Source of the DNA: Planctomycetaceae bacterium
GTDB lineage: Bacteria > Planctomycetota > Planctomycetia > Planctomycetales > Planctomycetaceae
Length of the DNA: 54,896 nt
Reading direction: 5' to 3'
Assembly (NCBI GenBank): GCA_028284485.1
Contig: JANQRQ010000140.1
Coordinates: 1 to 54,896 of the forward strand
Shown here: positions 17,414 through 24,228 of the stretch, in pieces
How the letters are laid out: every line of letters begins with the position of its first letter
Numbering within the stretch: position 1 is the first letter of the stretch
Notes under the pieces: generated by a model
Database searches by the model: none
Told to the model about the DNA's origin: nothing
The model's input: the letters and a program-made list of their open reading frames with translations, nothing else
Program-made: the position numbers and the translations under genes

Positions 17414-19984
17414 ATGTTCCGCAACAGACGTCGTCTCGGTTGCCTCGCGTTGTTCTTGCCAGCCGGTCTGTGCTTCGCAGCAGGCCACGCGGTTGCGCAA
17501 GAGGAATCATCGACCTCGCGAATCATTCCCCGCAGCGGTTTGGTGTTGCAGCGTGTGGAAGATCCGGATGCCGCCAACTCGCGCGGGCGGGGACGACGAT
17601 TTAGTTTCTCTGATCCGCTGTCCAACCTAATCGTGAAGCAGGGTTTGGCCGATTACCACCCCCAGGCAGGCGACGAGATCAAATCCTCTTCCGGCACGAC
17701 CTATCGCTGGACGGAAGTCGAGCTTGGAGAAAACGGCAATTACGGTGAACGAGGCCGACGCGGCGGTGGTTACCTCTACGTGCCGATCGAAATGCCCGAA
17801 CAAAAAGTGATGGTGCTTGAAACCGGCGGGCAAGGGTCGGCTTACTTCAATGGCGTTCCTCGTTCGGGCAATGTTTACGGGCGCCCGTATGTCCATCTGC
17901 CGGCAAAACTCAATGCGGGCACCAATGGCATTCTTCTCAGCCCGGGGCGTGGTGAATTGCGTCTGCAAGTTTACGAGCCGCCTGCCGAAGCGTTCATCAA
18001 TCCCACCGATCCGACTGTGGCCGACTTAATTGTCGGGCAGTCGACCGACGCTTGGTGTTCGATGGTGATCGTTAATGCCAGTGAAGAATGGCAGAGCGAT
18101 TTGAAACTCGTCGCGGATGGCGAATTACTGTCCGAAACCGAAACCAGCGTGAAAACCATTCCCCCGCTAAGTATCTGCAAAGTCGGTTTTCGCATCGCCG
18201 GGCCGCCACCGTCGGAAGCAGGCGAAACTCAACTCGAACTGACGCTGCACGATGCAAACTCTCCCCTGCATACCGCGTCGACTAAACTGCGCATTCGTGG
18301 ACCACATGATCCGCACAAACGCACATTTGTCAGTGAGATTGACAACTCGGTGCAATACTTCGGTATTCGCACGGCTGTTCCGTTCTCGCCCGATGATCCG
18401 CCGCCGGCGATCGTGCTTTCCTGTCACGGAGCCGCCGTTCAAGCTGCCAATCAAAGCCGGGTCTATTCCACCAAAAGCTGGACGCATTTGGTCGCGCCGA
18501 CAAACCGCCGGCCGTTCGGTTTCGACTGGGAAGATTTTGGCCGCCTCGATGCCATGGAAGTGCTTCGCATTGCCAAGGAGACGTTGCCGCACGATCCGTC
18601 GCGCATCTATCTCACTGGGCATTCCATGGGAGGTCACGGGGCATGGCATTTAGGGGTGACTTATCCCGATGCGTTTGCGGCAATCGGGCCAAGTGCCGGT
18701 TGGATTTCCCGCTCGACCTATGGGCGTTCTCGCGGTGGAAGCCGCGAAACAGTTTCGCCGATCGAAAGCATCATGGCGCGGGGCAGCAATATGGGCGACA
18801 CCGAGGCGCTCGCGGCCAATCTCAAGCATCACGGCGTGTACATTCTGCATGGCGCGGAGGACGACAACGTGCCGGTCTCGCAGGCACGGCGTATGGCCGA
18901 AGTGCTGGGCGAGTTCCACCACGATTGGGATATTCACGAGGAACCTGGCAAGCGCCATTGGTGGAACAACGACTACGGAGACGGCAGCAACGCCAGCGTC
19001 GATTGGCCCTTTATGTTTGATATGTTTGCCCGCCACGCGATTCCGCCGCGTTACGCTGTGCGGCATGTGGAGTTTGTGACTGCCAATCCCGGCGTTACGA
19101 ATCGGTGTTATTGGCTGGGGATTGAAGGGCAGCAGCGTCACCTCGAAGTCAGCCGGGCCGACGTGCATACCTGGCCCAATAAACAACAATTCACCGGAAC
19201 GACCGACAACGTCGCCGTGCTGCGGCTCGACGTGCGGCATTTGCGATCACACGATCCGATTACGATCGATTTGGACGGCCAGAAACTCGAAGGCGTTCCC
19301 TATCCGGCCGACGCCGGCGCTTTGTGGCTGGCTCATGGTGATGACGGTTGGAGCCTGACGGAGCAACCGACAGCAGCTCATAAGGGAGCGCATCGTTACG
19401 GCCCCATCAAATGTGAACTGAAGCACAACCTGCTATTCGTCTACGGCACGCAGGGCGACAGCGAGGAAAACGCCTGGAACTTCGATAAGGCACGCTTCGA
19501 TGCCGAAACATTCTGGTATCGCGGCAACGCGTCAGTCGACGTGGTGCGTGACGTCGATTTTTCGGCCAATGACTACGCCGATCGGACGGTTGTGCTGTAC
19601 GGAAACAAGACGACGAATGCCGCCTGGCAACAGTTGTTGGCTGACAGTCCGGTTCAGGTCGAACGGGGCCGGTTGTCGGTCGGCCCGCGCGAATTATCAG
19701 GCGACGATCTTTCGTCGGTCTTTCTGCGTCCACGTGCTGATAGCGATGTAGCATCGGTTGTGGTGGTCAGCGCCACTGGCCCGGTCGGGCAGCGGATTAC
19801 CAATTCGATCACCTTCTTCACGCCCTTCACGCAGTACCCCGATTGCCTAGTCCGCAGGTTGGCTGAGGAGGGCTCGGAATCTCGCAGCGCGAGTCGCGAT
19901 GTGGTCGCCGGGTACTTCGGTCTCGATTGGTCCGTTGAGAATGGCGAATTCGCCTGGGGGGAAGATGGAGGCTCTGATTGGTGA
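17414..19984 (+). CDS. Secreted prolyl-oligopeptidase/esterase-type alpha/beta hydrolase
   Basis: The ATG at 17414 has GGAG nine bases upstream and opens a clear signal peptide (Arg-rich start, Leu-Ala-Leu-Phe-Leu core, cleavage near Ala-Val-Ala-Gln), so it is preferred to the TTG at 17396. The product is 856 residues. The N-terminal 300 residues are beta-rich with no recognised domain. The alpha/beta-hydrolase domain (about 305-560) has the nucleophile elbow Gly-His-Ser-Met-Gly-Gly with Ser404, an acid in His-Gly-Ala-Glu-Asp-Asp-Asn-Val, and a His in Gly-Lys-Arg-His-Trp-Trp. That is a complete triad. The last 290 residues form a second beta-rich region. Sequence around the elbow fits the prolyl oligopeptidase/acetyl-xylan-esterase superfamily. 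Sitting right after a sulfatase, it may remove acyl groups from the same glycan, which is inference. Confidence 0.87.
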   Translation: MFRNRRRLGCLALFLPAGLCFAAGHAVAQEESSTSRIIPRSGLVLQRVEDPDAANSRGRGRRFSFSDPLSNLIVKQGLADYHPQAGDEIKSSSGTTYRWTEVELGENGNYGERGRRGGGYLYVPIEMPEQKVMVLETGGQGSAYFNGVPRSGNVYGRPYVHLPAKLNAGTNGILLSPGRGELRLQVYEPPAEAFINPTDPTVADLIVGQSTDAWCSMVIVNASEEWQSDLKLVADGELLSETETSVKTIPPLSICKVGFRIAGPPPSEAGETQLELTLHDANSPLHTASTKLRIRGPHDPHKRTFVSEIDNSVQYFGIRTAVPFSPDDPPPAIVLSCHGAAVQAANQSRVYSTKSWTHLVAPTNRRPFGFDWEDFGRLDAMEVLRIAKETLPHDPSRIYLTGHSMGGHGAWHLGVTYPDAFAAIGPSAGWISRSTYGRSRGGSRETVSPIESIMARGSNMGDTEALAANLKHHGVYILHGAEDDNVPVSQARRMAEVLGEFHHDWDIHEEPGKRHWWNNDYGDGSNASVDWPFMFDMFARHAIPPRYAVRHVEFVTANPGVTNRCYWLGIEGQQRHLEVSRADVHTWPNKQQFTGTTDNVAVLRLDVRHLRSHDPITIDLDGQKLEGVPYPADAGALWLAHGDDGWSLTEQPTAAHKGAHRYGPIKCELKHNLLFVYGTQGDSEENAWNFDKARFDAETFWYRGNASVDVVRDVDFSANDYADRTVVLYGNKTTNAAWQQLLADSPVQVERGRLSVGPRELSGDDLSSVFLRPRADSDVASVVVVSATGPVGQRITNSITFFTPFTQYPDCLVRRLAEEGSESRSASRDVVAGYFGLDWSVENGEFAWGEDGGSDW

Positions 19985-20048
19985 GTCCGACTCAACCAGT
20001 CCACTTCGACAGACATCGTTCCGAATGTGTTACAGCGTTTGTATCAGT

Positions 20049-20102
20049 GGGTGGCTGGGGCGCTCACCGATAGAATTATGTATCCGGCGCTCATAGCCCC
20101 AG
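20049..20102 (+). repeat. REP unit, left type, copy 1
   Basis: The unit is GGGTGG followed by a 48-base imperfect palindrome: CTGGGGC at 20055-20061 pairs with GCCCCAG at 20096-20102. An inner CCGATA/TATCCGG stem can extend it. The foot GTGG resembles the GT(A/G)G tetranucleotide read by known RAYT proteins. Its right arm overlaps the last codons and stop of the RAYT gene. Confidence 0.88.
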
Positions 20103-20684
20103 GTTTGGGCCCTCCAACCATTCAGGATGAACCTGATCTGGGACGAGTGGAACATCGCTGTGGTCAACAAACCAGCGAGCGCTGGACCATTTCCATTCCG
20201 TTGCACGCGTCGTCAATCCTTTGCGGACTGGATTCTCATGGATGTAATCAATCATCTTCAATAGTGTTTCAGGCTCGGTGATGTTTCGGTCATATCCCCC
20301 ACCTGACTGCCAGAACAAGTACTCACTCCTGCTCCCTCGTTTGCGTTCAATCTTCGATAGCCACTCGGGGTCGTGCTCCTTGATCCAAGCCACTGCCTTA
20401 CGAGCAGTCGGCTCCTTAATGAGTCGACGAATCTTTGCCATGTCATATTGTGGGTTATGCGGATGCACGATCAGGTGCACGTGGTCAGGCATAATGACCC
20501 ACGCCCAGACGTCAAAACTCAATGAGTTTCGTGCACTCTCAACGGCCTCCACAAGCCACTCGCAAGTTCGCTGACGACGAAAAAATGGAAACCCTTGATA
20601 ACAGGAAAATGTCAATTCATGAGCGTGGCCTGGTTCGTTGAAGTTCTTCCGATGACGACGGAGTTTGTGAGATTCGGATGCCAT
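20091..20684 (-). CDS. REP-associated tyrosine transposase (RAYT, IS200-like Y1 superfamily)
   Basis: This 197-residue protein belongs to the Y1 HUH transposases that nick single-stranded DNA at REP hairpins. The HUH motif is Pro-Asp-His-Val-His with His68 and His70. The likely catalytic Tyr is Tyr131, in Gly-Gly-Gly-Tyr-Asp-Arg-Asn-Ile. The RAYT-typical stretches Tyr-Ile-His-Glu-Asn-Pro-Val-Arg-Lys-Gly-Leu (147-157) and Trp-Lys-Trp-Ser-Ser-Ala-Arg (164-170) are present. The length is complete for the family and there is no frameshift, so it is probably active. The ATG at 20684 lies 14 bases inside the right REP unit and no Shine-Dalgarno sequence is visible. The last four codons and stop lie in the arm of the left REP unit, so the gene fills the space between the two ends almost exactly. 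Confidence 0.95.
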   Translation of the reverse strand: MASESHKLRRHRKNFNEPGHAHELTFSCYQGFPFFRRQRTCEWLVEAVESARNSLSFDVWAWVIMPDHVHLIVHPHNPQYDMAKIRRLIKEPTARKAVAWIKEHDPEWLSKIERKRGSRSEYLFWQSGGGYDRNITEPETLLKMIDYIHENPVRKGLTTRATEWKWSSARWFVDHSDVPLVPDQVHPEWLEGPNLGL

Positions 20685-20698
20685 TGATTTGTAGAGAA

Positions 20699-20789
20699 CT
20701 GGGGCTGTGACTCTGGTTGCTAGCTTGTTCGTCGAATCTTCGCATCATCCTGCAGGTTGATCTGAAGCGTAATAGCGCCCCAGCCACCC
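20699..20789 (-). repeat. REP unit, right type, copy 1
   Basis: This 91-base unit is in inverted orientation: CTGGGGCTGT at 20699-20708 pairs at its foot with GCGCCCCAG at 20775-20783, followed by CCACCC. An inner hairpin around CCTGCAGG is possible at about 20740-20765. It lies just upstream of the RAYT start codon, so it would sit in the RAYT leader or promoter. Confidence 0.88.
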
Positions 20790-20934
20790 AGCGTGTGGAA
20801 ACTCAGATGCTCTTCAATCGCTCTCGGACGTCCCAGCCACGCAGCGGTTTTGAGTTATCCTGCATCAACATAATGGGCCAAGTCTCCGGGCCCAAATTCA
20901 AATTATCGAGATTCGAAACAGCGATTGATCTATT

Positions 20935-21160
20935 GGGTGGCTGGGGCGCTCACCGGAGATCATATGACTTTGACTTCCACGGCCCCAGTCATGAGTCTTT
21001 GGATGCTTCCGAAAACTGCGTTGACGTTAACTGCTCAAAGGTGAGTTTGCCAAATTTGCAAAGTTACATCTGGGGCTGTCACGCTCGAAGATTACCTTCG
21101 GCTCGAATCTTCGTAGGACCCAACAAGTTGTTCCGACGCTTTTTTACGCCCCAGCCACCC
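20935..21160. mobile_element. Gene-less REP pair, miniature derivative 1 (226 bp)
   Basis: This element has a 54-base left unit at 20935-20988 and a 91-base right unit at 21070-21160. The 14-bp terminal inverted repeat is perfect and identical to that of the RAYT-bearing unit. The 81 bases between hold no gene. The right unit has an inner hairpin in which CGAAGATT pairs with AATCTTCG. The unit lengths equal those of copy 1, but the middle of each unit differs in sequence. It is best read as a non-autonomous copy that the nearby RAYT could mobilise. It lies 145 bases from the RAYT unit, and no gene is supported in those 145 bases. Confidence 0.82.
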
Positions 21161-21205
21161 TTTGTTCGGACAGTTTAAGTTTTCATGGATTTGCTTATGT
21201 CTTGT

Positions 21206-21691
21206 TCAATCGAGGAGCGTAATCCCGATACCATGGTCATCTTCCATGTAAGCGAACTTTAACTCTCCGTCTTGAGGCTGCTCGAAGTGCAGCTCAACGT
21301 TGCCATATTTAAGGATCGAGGGACTTCGATACCTTCGGAAAAACCCTCCAGTATCTTCTGCCTCTCCAAGGATCGATTGAACCTCTTGACGTGTCATGCC
21401 GATTTTCAACTTTCGTACTATCTGGAATACTTCTGACGGAAGCAGATCCCACTCAACGTGCTGTCCACGTACACGTTCAAGCTCAGAGGTATGAAACTCA
21501 GCTAACCAAACGGTAAGTCCCTCGTTATTCACGGACTCCACCTGAAAGGAGTTGCTGCCGTCTTCGTGCACAATCGTACCAGTGTCTCCAATCTTTGGTG
21601 GTCTGCGCACGCCTTCTGTTCCATCAAAGTCGCGGCTTGGTTTGTTCAGTCGTACAATTCGAACCACGTCGTGAGAGGCGATGTACGGCAT
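21206..21691 (-). CDS. Small protein with DUF4926-like N-terminus and BamE/SmpA-like motif
   Basis: The product is 161 residues from the ATG at 21691. Longer readings upstream run antisense to nothing but overlap the yjbQ gene in another frame and are not credible. GGGGAG just before the ATG overlaps the end of yjbQ, and the yjbQ stop lies two bases upstream, so translation is probably coupled. Residues 1-75 look like DUF4926 (Ser-His-Asp-Val-Val-Arg at the start, then Gly-Asp-Thr-Gly-Thr-Ile-Val-His). Residues 96-110 read Lys-Ile-Gly-Met-Thr-Arg-Gln-Glu-Val-Gln-Ser-Ile-Leu-Gly, the turn motif of the BamE/SmpA fold. There is no signal peptide. DUF4926 proteins are often near toxin or immunity genes. 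Here a stand-alone role, perhaps immunity-like, is only a possibility. Confidence 0.75.
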   Translation of the reverse strand: MPYIASHDVVRIVRLNKPSRDFDGTEGVRRPPKIGDTGTIVHEDGSNSFQVESVNNEGLTVWLAEFHTSELERVRGQHVEWDLLPSEVFQIVRKLKIGMTRQEVQSILGEAEDTGGFFRRYRSPSILKYGNVELHFEQPQDGELKFAYMEDDHGIGITLLD

Positions 21692-21693
21692 TC

Positions 21694-22116
21694 TCACTCC
21701 CCGATGATTTTGACGAGCACCTTTTTGGGGCGTAAGCCGTCGAATTCGCCGTAGAAGATCTGCTCCCAGGGGCCGAAGTCGAGCTTGCCCTCGGTAATCG
21801 CTACCACGACTTCCCGGCCCATGAGCTGCCGTTTCATATGAGCGTCGGCGTTGTCCTCCCCGGTACGGTTGTGGTGATACACTTCCGAAGATGGGTCGAA
21901 CGGTGCCAAGTCCTGCAGCCACTGTTTGTAATCTCGATGCAGGCCCGTTTCGTCGTCGTTGATGAAAACCGACGCCGTAATGTGCATCGCATTCACCAGA
22001 CACAGACCCTCTTGAATGCCGCTTTGAGAAACCAGCGACTCGACCGTGGGGGTGATATTTACGAAGTCCATCCGCTGAGGCACATTGAACGTCAGGTATT
22101 CGGTTAACGACTTCAT
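21694..22116 (-). CDS. yjbQ: YjbQ family (UPF0047) protein, secondary thiamine-phosphate synthase-like
   Basis: This 140-residue protein belongs to the YjbQ/UPF0047 family, whose E. coli member has weak thiamine-phosphate synthase activity; the main role is not settled. Family marks are [13 protein letters not shown] (about 37-49), Asn-Asp-Asp-Glu near 53-56, Asn-Ala-Asp-Ala-His-Met-Lys (about 88-94) and a C-terminal Gly-Pro-Trp-Glu-Gln-Ile-Phe. The length is normal. AGGAG lies eight bases before the ATG. The gene is followed two bases later by the DUF4926-like gene, so the two form an operon. It lies inside the repeat island between two REP copies. Confidence 0.93.
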   Translation of the reverse strand: MKSLTEYLTFNVPQRMDFVNITPTVESLVSQSGIQEGLCLVNAMHITASVFINDDETGLHRDYKQWLQDLAPFDPSSEVYHHNRTGEDNADAHMKRQLMGREVVVAITEGKLDFGPWEQIFYGEFDGLRPKKVLVKIIGE

Positions 22117-22307
22117 GCTGCGGCTCCTGGTGCATTCTCAATAAGAAGGTGCTGGTCCGTCAAAAGATCTGCATCGACAATTCGAATTCTCATCTCTGTA
22201 GGTCTCAAGTTGTTATTGTTTAATAACCATCCAAATTGTCGAGAGAAAAATCAGGAAAGTTGCAAACCGATCTGCGGTGAGGATTGTCCGTGGTGTCCAG
22301 AATCCCC

Positions 22308-22521
22308 GGGTGGCTGGGGCGCTCACCAGCGTTTGTATGTCTATGCCGCTCATGGCCCCAGGAGTGATTTGGTCATTGAGGTTGAGAGTTCTTCCGGGGA
22401 ATAGGCGATGCTCAATGCATTGTTCAAACTGGGGCTGTCACGGGTTTCCGTTCGATCGCATGGGGAATGTTGCATCGCATGCGAAACATATTGTGAAAGT
22501 CGTAGAACGCCCCAGCCACCC
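22308..22521. mobile_element. Gene-less REP pair, miniature derivative 2 (214 bp)
   Basis: A 54-base left unit (22308-22361) and a 93-base right unit (22429-22521) bear the same perfect 14-bp terminal inverted repeat as the RAYT unit. The 67 bases between them hold no gene. The left unit shares GCTCACC and GCTCAT next to its arms with the RAYT copy but differs in the loop. The right unit has its own inner hairpin (CGCATG with CATGCG). It lies upstream of yjbQ on the far side from the other copies. Confidence 0.82.
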
Positions 22522-22587
22522 GACGTCTTGTTCGTACTGAGGTATTGCCCCCCCGATGCGCAACCTGCTGATCACTGAAAACTCTTC

Positions 22588-22623
22588 AAGACCCTCACCC
22601 GGTCCTAACGGGCCGACCTCTCC
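22588..22623 (+). repeat. Short dispersed repeat, copy 1
   Basis: This stretch reads AAGACCCTCACCCGG, then a variable base pair and GGGCCGACCTCTCC. It is nearly identical to the copy at 23010-23045, which runs on into a perfect palindrome. Confidence 0.6.
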
Positions 22624-22824
22624 CAGAGCAACGAATTGCATCTAGTCGCGAGAATTTCTCGTAACTACTAATATAGACTCGTTCTTAGGCTCCCGCCTGG
22701 GAACGCATCGAACACGGGGCTCCTGCATCGTTCCAATGGATTCCCGCCTTCGCGGGAATGACGTAATGTGGGACTCTAGTTCAAGAGGTCTTAACCACTA
22801 TGCAATTCGTTGCAGAGGGAGAGG
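22617..22824. repeat. 25-bp inverted repeat around a 158-bp core
   Basis: Bases 22617-22641 and 22800-22824 are inverted copies matching at 22 of 25 positions, with all three mismatches together in the middle. The core holds a TTCCCGC/GCGGGAA hairpin and a 13-base palindrome, CGAGAATTTCTCG, at 22649-22661. It has the form of a small MITE-like element but carries no gene. Confidence 0.6.
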
Positions 22825-22877
22825 TGAACTTTGACTTAGAAGCAAGGTGTACACGGAAGGTTTGAAATGCTCCTAGC

Positions 22878-22902
22878 GGCTCAGCAGGAGCTTCGCCCTC
22901 CC
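22878..22902 (+). repeat. 25-base dispersed repeat, copy 1
   Basis: It matches 45111-45135 at 23 of 25 positions. It starts GGCTCAGCAGGAGC and ends CGCCCTCCC. From memory, very similar sequences are scattered through planctomycete genomes. Confidence 0.55.
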
Positions 22903-22934
22903 AACGGGGCAAGCCAACAACCTTGTTGGTTCAC

Positions 22935-22960
22935 TGGGACAGACATTCCTGTCTGTCCCA
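22935..22960. repeat. Palindrome with 11-bp stem
   Basis: TGGGACAGACA pairs exactly with TGTCTGTCCCA around a TTCC loop. A related palindrome in the opposite sense lies at 23933-23952, on the other side of the cyclase gene. Confidence 0.65.
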
Positions 22961-23009
22961 AGAAAGGCGAAGCGATGAATCGCATTTGCTGAAGACTGAA
23001 CACTCATTG

Positions 23010-23060
23010 AAGACCCTCACCCGGCCCTGACGGGCCGACCTCTCCGAGAGGGAGAGGTGA
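23010..23060. repeat. Short dispersed repeat, copy 2, ending in a palindrome
   Basis: The first 36 bases match 22588-22623 with few differences. The end, ACCTCTCC then GAGAG then GGAGAGGT, is a perfect 8-bp hairpin. It lies 27 bases beyond the cyclase stop codon and could act as its terminator. Confidence 0.55.
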
Positions 23061-23086
23061 CTAGACCGAGACGGCAATCTGTACAC

Positions 23087-23869
23087 TCAACCTTCTGCGA
23101 CCAGTGCCACCGCTCGGCACCACGCGGCGCTGGCTCCTTTGATCTTCACCGGCAGGCACGACACATAAAAGCCGTGCGGCTGTGGAATCAAATCGAGGTT
23201 CGCCAACTTTTCGATCTGACAATACTCGGCGGTGATGCCCGCGAAGTGGGCGGGCCAAATGAATCGGCCGTCGCCCGTCCGCCGATAGTCGGCGACCATC
23301 GCAGCAAAGGGCCGATCGAGTGTATAGGCATCGATGCCGATCACTTTCACACCTTGCTCGACCAACCACAGCACGCCCTCGCGACCGAGGCCCGGCTGTT
23401 GAAAATACTCCTTCGATTCGAGTCGTTTATCCGCCCCGGTTTGCAGCATCACAATGTCGCGCGGCTGCAGTTGATAATCGATCTTGTCGAGTGCGGCCTG
23501 CAAATCGTCGACTGCAATCAATTCGCCGTCTCCCTTATGGCGCATGTCGAGCACGACACCTGGAGCGAAACACCATTCCAGGGGAACTTCGTCGATGCGT
23601 TTGGCCGGCTCGCCTCCTGCCGTCGCACCGTAGTGGTACGGGGCATCGACATGGGTGGCGGTGTGCGTGATGGCGTGAACTTCATCGATGGCCCAGCCGT
23701 TGCCGTCGGAATAGACCAGGTCATCCGGATTAACGCCGAGCAGTTGCTGCATCTGCTCGCGGCCCTCTTTGTCGTGTTCGACATATCGGATCGACCCGGG
23801 AAGTGGCTCGCTGACGGCGCCATTTTCCAAGGGAACACTCAAATCGATGATTCTCAAGTCTTTCAGCAT
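23087..23869 (-). CDS. Cyclase family protein (kynurenine-formamidase-like metal hydrolase)
   Basis: This 260-residue cytoplasmic protein belongs to the cyclase family, metal-dependent hydrolases that include bacterial kynurenine formamidase and isatin hydrolase. The metal-binding signature is His-Thr-Ala-Thr-His-Val-Asp-Ala-Pro-Tyr-His at residues 69-79, with His69, His73, Asp75 and His79 as the metal and catalytic residues. The usual Gly of His-x-Gly-Thr-His is Ala here. The start reads Ile-Ile-Asp-Leu-Ser-Val-Pro-Leu, the standard opening of the family. The ATG at 23869 has no strong Shine-Dalgarno sequence. It stands alone among short repeats, with no tryptophan-degradation genes beside it, so the substrate is unknown. 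Confidence 0.9.
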   Translation of the reverse strand: MLKDLRIIDLSVPLENGAVSEPLPGSIRYVEHDKEGREQMQQLLGVNPDDLVYSDGNGWAIDEVHAITHTATHVDAPYHYGATAGGEPAKRIDEVPLEWCFAPGVVLDMRHKGDGELIAVDDLQAALDKIDYQLQPRDIVMLQTGADKRLESKEYFQQPGLGREGVLWLVEQGVKVIGIDAYTLDRPFAAMVADYRRTGDGRFIWPAHFAGITAEYCQIEKLANLDLIPQPHGFYVSCLPVKIKGASAAWCRAVALVAEG

Positions 23870-24228
23870 GCGTGTCGGTCCGTAGAAGTTTGAGTTTTCA
23901 GTTAATTTGATTTATCGCTTCGCAGTTCTTCTGACAGACAGGAATGTCTGTCCCACTGACCTGCAATTCTTGGATTCCGGGGCTTCCTTCGGTCCAGCCC
24001 CGGCCACCCCGAGGATTCGCAGTTTTTCTGTCAGTCAAATTGCGGCGAAGCGATAAATCAGCTTCTCGGTCTCTTCATCAATCCCTCGCCCACGCGTCGG
24101 GTTACCAAGTCGACAATGTGCAACCTCAAAACGAAGCTGTCGCGTTACCAATTCAGATAAGGTGCAATTTCAAAATGAATGTGTCGAATTCCCGTTCTTC
24201 CAGTCGAGACTCTAGCTGGCTCATCAAT
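23870..24228. other. 359-base stretch of short repeats
   Basis: No gene is supported. A 16-base unit at 23908-23923 (TGATTTATCGCTTCGC) recurs inverted and exact at 24045-24060. Inside lies a palindrome at 23933-23952 (GACAGACA, loop GGAA, TGTCTGTC). A related GCGAAGCGATGAATC lies near 22968. Confidence 0.6.

Larger units (their letters stand above)
20049..20789. mobile_element. REP-flanked RAYT unit (REPtron-like), 741 bp
   Basis: The unit begins with GGGTGGCTGGGGCG at 20049-20062 and ends with its exact reverse complement at 20776-20789, a perfect 14-bp terminal inverted repeat. Each end is itself a palindromic unit: a 54-base left end and a 91-base right end in opposite orientation. Between them lies a single RAYT transposase gene on the minus strand. 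Two shorter copies with the same ends but no gene lie within the next 1.8 kb. The arrangement fits a RAYT gene bracketed by a REP and an inverted REP, as described for REPtrons. No target duplication is evident. Confidence 0.85.
22142..23086. other. Gene-free repeat-rich stretch of about 945 bases
   Basis: No coding region is supported. The stretch holds the third REP pair (22308-22521), a 25-base inverted repeat around a 158-base core (22617-22824), a TTCCCGC/GCGGGAA hairpin at 22741-22758, one copy of the 25-base repeat also seen near 45111, an 11-bp-stem palindrome at 22935-22960, and a palindromic unit ending at 23060 that resembles the one near 22588. Confidence 0.7.

Noticed and set aside
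20717..21178. 153-codon open frame across two REP units
   Set aside because: It reads through repeat sequence with no ribosome binding site, and its product differs entirely between repeat copies.
21692..22141. N-terminal extension of the DUF4926-like gene to 311 residues
   Set aside because: The extension is an out-of-frame reading of yjbQ with atypical composition; the ATG at 21691 has a good ribosome binding site.
23057..23893. 278-codon plus-strand open frame
   Set aside because: It is the antisense shadow of the cyclase gene, whose metal-binding motif is clear on the other strand.
20049..24060. CRISPR array
   Set aside because: The repeats are palindromic pairs at irregular spacing with no regular spacers and no cas genes.
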